The position numbers and the translations under genes were made by a program. From Alisma plantago-aquatica (lineage: Eukaryota; Streptophyta; Magnoliopsida; Alismatales; Alismataceae): a stretch of DNA of 64,000 nucleotides. The stretch lies in NCBI GenBank assembly GCA_963693085.1, contig OY856413.1, positions 542,274,879 through 542,338,878 on the forward strand. Reading direction: 5' to 3'. The notes under the pieces are model-generated. The model saw only the letters and a list, made by a program, of their open reading frames with translations. It was not told the DNA's origin and did no database searches. Below are positions 60,763 through 64,000 of the stretch, piece by piece (within the stretch, counting starts at the first letter, position 1; each line of letters opens with the position of its first letter).

Positions 60763-62137
60763 GCCATAGAGGAATTAACCTTGACCCCGAGAGCCCTTGT
60801 ACTCATCTAATTTTCTCTGATCTACTTTGGTTTATCGGCACCCAAGCGCCAGTTTCCCATGTCCTCCGCCGACAAACATGCCTGGAATCAGCCCCTTCTC
60901 GTGTCTATTAGTGCTGCTCGAACCCTCAGACAAGTTCGTCTGAGCATCACGGAGGCACCGGTACTAGTTCCTGACTCTCCGACGCAATGAATCATAGGGT
61001 CAACACCTTAGTTGACTCGAGACAGAGCTTGTCTCGCGAACGAGGGGTGCGTTGGAGGAAGAAGATGAGTAGGAGGGTATTGCCTCCTTGCCCCTAGGAG
61101 CGCGTGACCCTCAAGTCAGAGGGGTAGGGGCAAAAGTGTAGTATCACCTTGACTGAGATACTAGTCAAGCAAGCCGTGCGTGTGGAAAAGAAAGAGGCTG
61201 AAGGGATGACGTTGCGATCTACTACTAGTCCAGAGGTAAATTGTTTAGAAAAATCATAACAAGAAATTGGAAACTCGAATTAAAGCATGTTGTACACGAA
61301 AATTGATCAGGATAATGCGAGGAATCTAGTAAAAATAGTTTTATAGTCTAAATCTGATCATAATTCTAAAAGTCTATTAAGTTACCCATTTTTATGCATT
61401 AAATCATGATAAAACCCTAATTATGATTGGATATCGGATTTAATGTTTTATTTAGGTTATTTTGGGTTATAATAACCTATTAAGAGGAAAAGTAAGATTT
61501 GAACCCAATATTAGATAATGAATTGCTTGTTTTAGGGTTTTACCCATAAATTAATGATAATGCATATAGAAGCCCTAATCCAGGGTAAAAAGGGTGATTA
61601 ACGTGATTAATTTCAGATTCATATGAATAATGTTATTGTGAGTCAAATTAAGCCTGTTAGTAAGAAATTAAGAAGCTAGTTAGGGTTTGAGATTAGATTT
61701 GTTGTTTTATGGTTTATGATGTCAACAATGAAGATGAACCCTAATGAAACCCTAAAAGGAAGAAGGAAACCCTAGGAAGCGAGTTCAAATGAATAGAATC
61801 TAAGAAAGTGAATGGTAATTAGATTAAATGTACTTTTTAGGGTTCTTGCTTGCATATGTGGATTGACCTGCTTGCCTAGATACTTTCTTGCTTGGATTAC
61901 TATTAGCTTGTTGATTCAACTGGACAGGTATGTGGTTAATTATGGTTAATCGCATTAGTTTCCCGAGGGTTTTCTGAATGTTTCCTCACATTGAATGCAA
62001 GCTAAACAGTTGGATGCTCATGCTTGCAAAATTATAAAGTCACTATGGTTATCACAATTATAAAGAAGTGTGTATTCTCGCACCTACATGCCACCCTGAT
62101 GGATGATGCCAAAGGTCAGGCCTAGGAGGGAAGACCC

Positions 62138-62275
62138 ATGGACACCATGAGTGGTGACCCCAGGCATCAAGCTCGGGAATGAGAAGGTGGCCTATGATAT
62201 TGCATGACTAGTGGGCACCATGAGTGGTGACCCCCAGGCACCAAGATCGGGATTGAGAATGTAGCCTTAAGTCAT
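62138..62275. repeat. Two-copy tandem repeat, period about 73 bp
   Basis: ACACCATGAGTGGTGACC at 62142 recurs as GCACCATGAGTGGTGACC at 62215. Both continue with CCAGGCA(T/C)CAAG(C/A)TCGGGA and GAGAA(G/T)GT. It lies in the U5 part of the LTR. Confidence 0.85.
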
Positions 62276-62766
62276 TGGCAAAAGAAACCCTAAGGTGGGT
62301 ATCCCAGGGTTAGGGCAAAAGCGGTGGAGAATGTCATACTAAAAAGTGTAAATTGGCTTGTTAATTAACTTGATTGTGATAATTACATTTTTATCCATAT
62401 GTGCAAACTTGTAGTTGTCCCCACATACCGGCATATTCCGATATGCTGACCGACATTTTGCTTGTCGGCGTTTTTGGTACAAGCTTGAAAAGGACAAACA
62501 GTAAAGTGGCATATGTGAAATTAATTAAGAGTTAAAGTACAAAGGAGGATTAGTTAGAGTAGACTCCTGATGCAGATAGATGTAGATATCCCAATTTTGA
62601 AAAAGGTATGCAAAGTTTTATTTTATACCAATTTATAGTTTAGTTGGTAAAATTTGTTAATTGTTATTGATTATTTGTCAAACCTTTGATCCTGTTAATT
62701 AGATAACGGCACCGACCTATTGGTCTGCCTTAATTGGGGGTTATCGGGAGGTGGGGTCATTACAAT

Positions 62767-62780
62767 TGGTATCAGAGCAT
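62767..62780 (+). promoter_or_regulatory. Primer-binding site (initiator tRNA-Met type)
   Basis: TGGTATCAGAGCAT is a perfect match to the canonical plant site, two bases after the LTR end. Confidence 0.92.
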
Positions 62781-64000
62781 AGGTTCCTCATTTAATCTTA
62801 ATAATTATTAAATTTTACAAACTCTGTAGAACCTGAGGGAGTTATTAGAGGATTGTCTGAAAGACTGAGGTGTCTAGAAAAGGATCACATCTGGGGGCTG
62901 GCAATATTTTCCTCCGCACCGCTAGTCAGAATACAGGGACTCCCGGATTGTGTGACTGCCTGGCCGATGTCTTAGGATATGAATCGAAATAAGATAACTT
63001 TAGGACTCTCTCATCTTGTTCATCCCTTCACAACTCAAATTCTCTAAGGACCTTAAGTATTAGGGTTTTATCTCTTCTCCTCACCCTCTTGAGGTATGGG
63101 TAAGGTTGATAAGGATTAAGGGATCCTCCACCAAATTAATAAAAAGCATGTAAATAAGATGTCATGGACATAATCTTAATACATTAAGCGTAAAAGAATA
63201 GATACATGCTTAGGTTGTATGACACAAGTTGTCATTGCCCTTAGGAGATACCTGAGGATAGACCTCCTTGGCAGGAGGATGAGTAGAGAGAGTTAGTCTT
63301 ATAGGTAGAGACCTCCATTAAAAGTAGAGACCTAGCACATCTTTTGAGGATGATGTTAACCCTAACCCTAAGTGAAGGTTAGAGAGAGAGATGACATGAT
63401 GAGACCCGATGTTTGGATAGACATGCCTTGGATGCCATATGAGCCATGATAAGTTGATGACTACCTTTGGCAACCCAACCCTGGGAGTGGTCATGCATGT
63501 TTGAGTTAAGGATAGCTCCTTCATGGATGAGGTTAGTGAAGAACATATAGAAACCCTATGGGCTGTTGCAAGTAGGATATAGCTTGCACCCTAAGTACAT
63601 CAGTAGTATGAGCAATAAGTCAAAACTGAGGCCAGAAGGACATGATGGATGGCTTATGAGATAAGCATAAGGGGTTATGGATAATCATGAGCAAACTTAA
63701 GCATAGGCTTCACCCACATAGGGGTATGCATGTGAGCTTGATCCTTCAAGGAGAGAGGACCTCTAGTAGTATGGCTAGATGTGGAGTTAGCTCTAGAAAG
63801 AGAAAGCAGGACCCCAGCAAGGAGGTTGGAAACTTAAAACCCCAAGATATGAGGAATAGTGGGGCGTTGAGGGTGATGTGACCTTAGTGGATGATAGTGG
63901 TTGCCTTATTCTTGACCCCTAGAGGATGATGATATCTTGGTTGCCTTTATAGGAACCAACCCTAGAGAGATAATGATGCTTCTAGTACCTATGTTTCTAT
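62781..64000 (+). other. Untranslated leader of the gypsy-type element, no gag reached
   Basis: About 1.2 kb downstream of the primer-binding site shows only short frames (for example 63687-63881) and no Gag, protease or zinc-knuckle signature. Long leaders before gag are common in large plant gypsy elements. The element continues past the window. Confidence 0.6.

Larger units (their letters stand above)
59519..62764 (+). repeat. Gypsy-type 5' LTR, about 3.25 kb
   Basis: The right end CATTACA is followed by AT and a tRNA-Met-type primer-binding site, so this is a 5' LTR. The left end is set where transposase coding stops and TTATTACAACCCCAATTTTTGG begins, resembling the TGTTACAACCCCAATTTTT starts of plant gypsy LTRs with a mutated terminus. 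It includes a TATA box at 60755, an 18-G run, GC-rich leader-like sequence (60830-61210) and a 73-bp tandem repeat. Its partner LTR lies beyond the window. Confidence 0.75.

Noticed and set aside
63356..63370. Telomere-like TTAACCCTAACCCTA
   Set aside because: Only two to three units in LTR-element leader sequence. CCCTAA-like words are frequent in this window by composition.
1..64000. A new defence, toxin or biosynthetic system
   Set aside because: All confident protein matches are transposable-element proteins. No gene cluster or regulatory layout pointing to such a system was seen.

Overview
The window looks like a piece of a large, repeat-filled seed-plant nuclear genome. It is AT-rich with scattered GC-richer islands. 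Every protein-like signal I could place belongs to a plant transposable element: Ty1-copia and Ty3-gypsy LTR retrotransposons, L1-type LINEs and a CACTA (En/Spm) DNA transposon. I found no rRNA, tRNA, CRISPR array or bacterial-style operon, and no intact conventional host gene. The species cannot be named from sequence alone.

Layout. 1-8786 is one degenerate Ty1-copia element on the minus strand. Its 5' LTR is at 7402-8786, with a primer-binding site, gag, pol, polypurine tract and a 3' LTR running off the left edge. A 5'-truncated LINE (about 3940-4998, plus strand) is nested in its pol and carries a 17-bp near-perfect target-site duplication. 8787-12649 has no recognisable gene and ends in the probable 3' LTR of a Ty3-gypsy chromovirus, whose integrase and RNase H remains (minus strand) lie at 12690-14450. 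A LINE reverse-transcriptase C-terminal fragment follows at 14589-14936, a degenerate minisatellite at 15120-15400, and a lone LTR-like block at about 16.6-19.74 kb.

21565-38016 is dominated by three copies (A, B, C) of an unidentified AT-rich repeat. B and C are about 5.4 kb over their shared part and very similar. A is more diverged and matches only the last third. B and C each carry a small ORF with a signal peptide and a proline-rich tail next to their left edge. C sits immediately after a Ty1-copia gag-protease fragment (31.4-32.62 kb) that it appears to interrupt. The right end of C is cut by a LINE (38016-40631) with a long ORF1 and the endonuclease half of ORF2. That LINE is in turn cut by the truncated 5' LTR (40632-42377) of an LTR element with only about 660 bp of internal sequence and a 3.26-kb 3' LTR (43042-46300).

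At 46302 the 3' LTR stops at a CACTA-like terminus. TNP2-type transposase remains of the same superfamily occur at 58755-59517. They may belong to one large CACTA element holding a retroposed minus-strand LINE tail (50254-51348), but this is inference. A second gypsy-type LTR of about 3.25 kb (59519-62764), with its primer-binding site and untranslated leader, fills the right end.

These genes do not form a pathway. The window is a record of nested insertion, truncation and decay. The most unusual items are the repeated A/B/C unit with its small secreted-peptide ORF, the gutted LTR element with a duplicated polypurine tract, and the possible nested CACTA.
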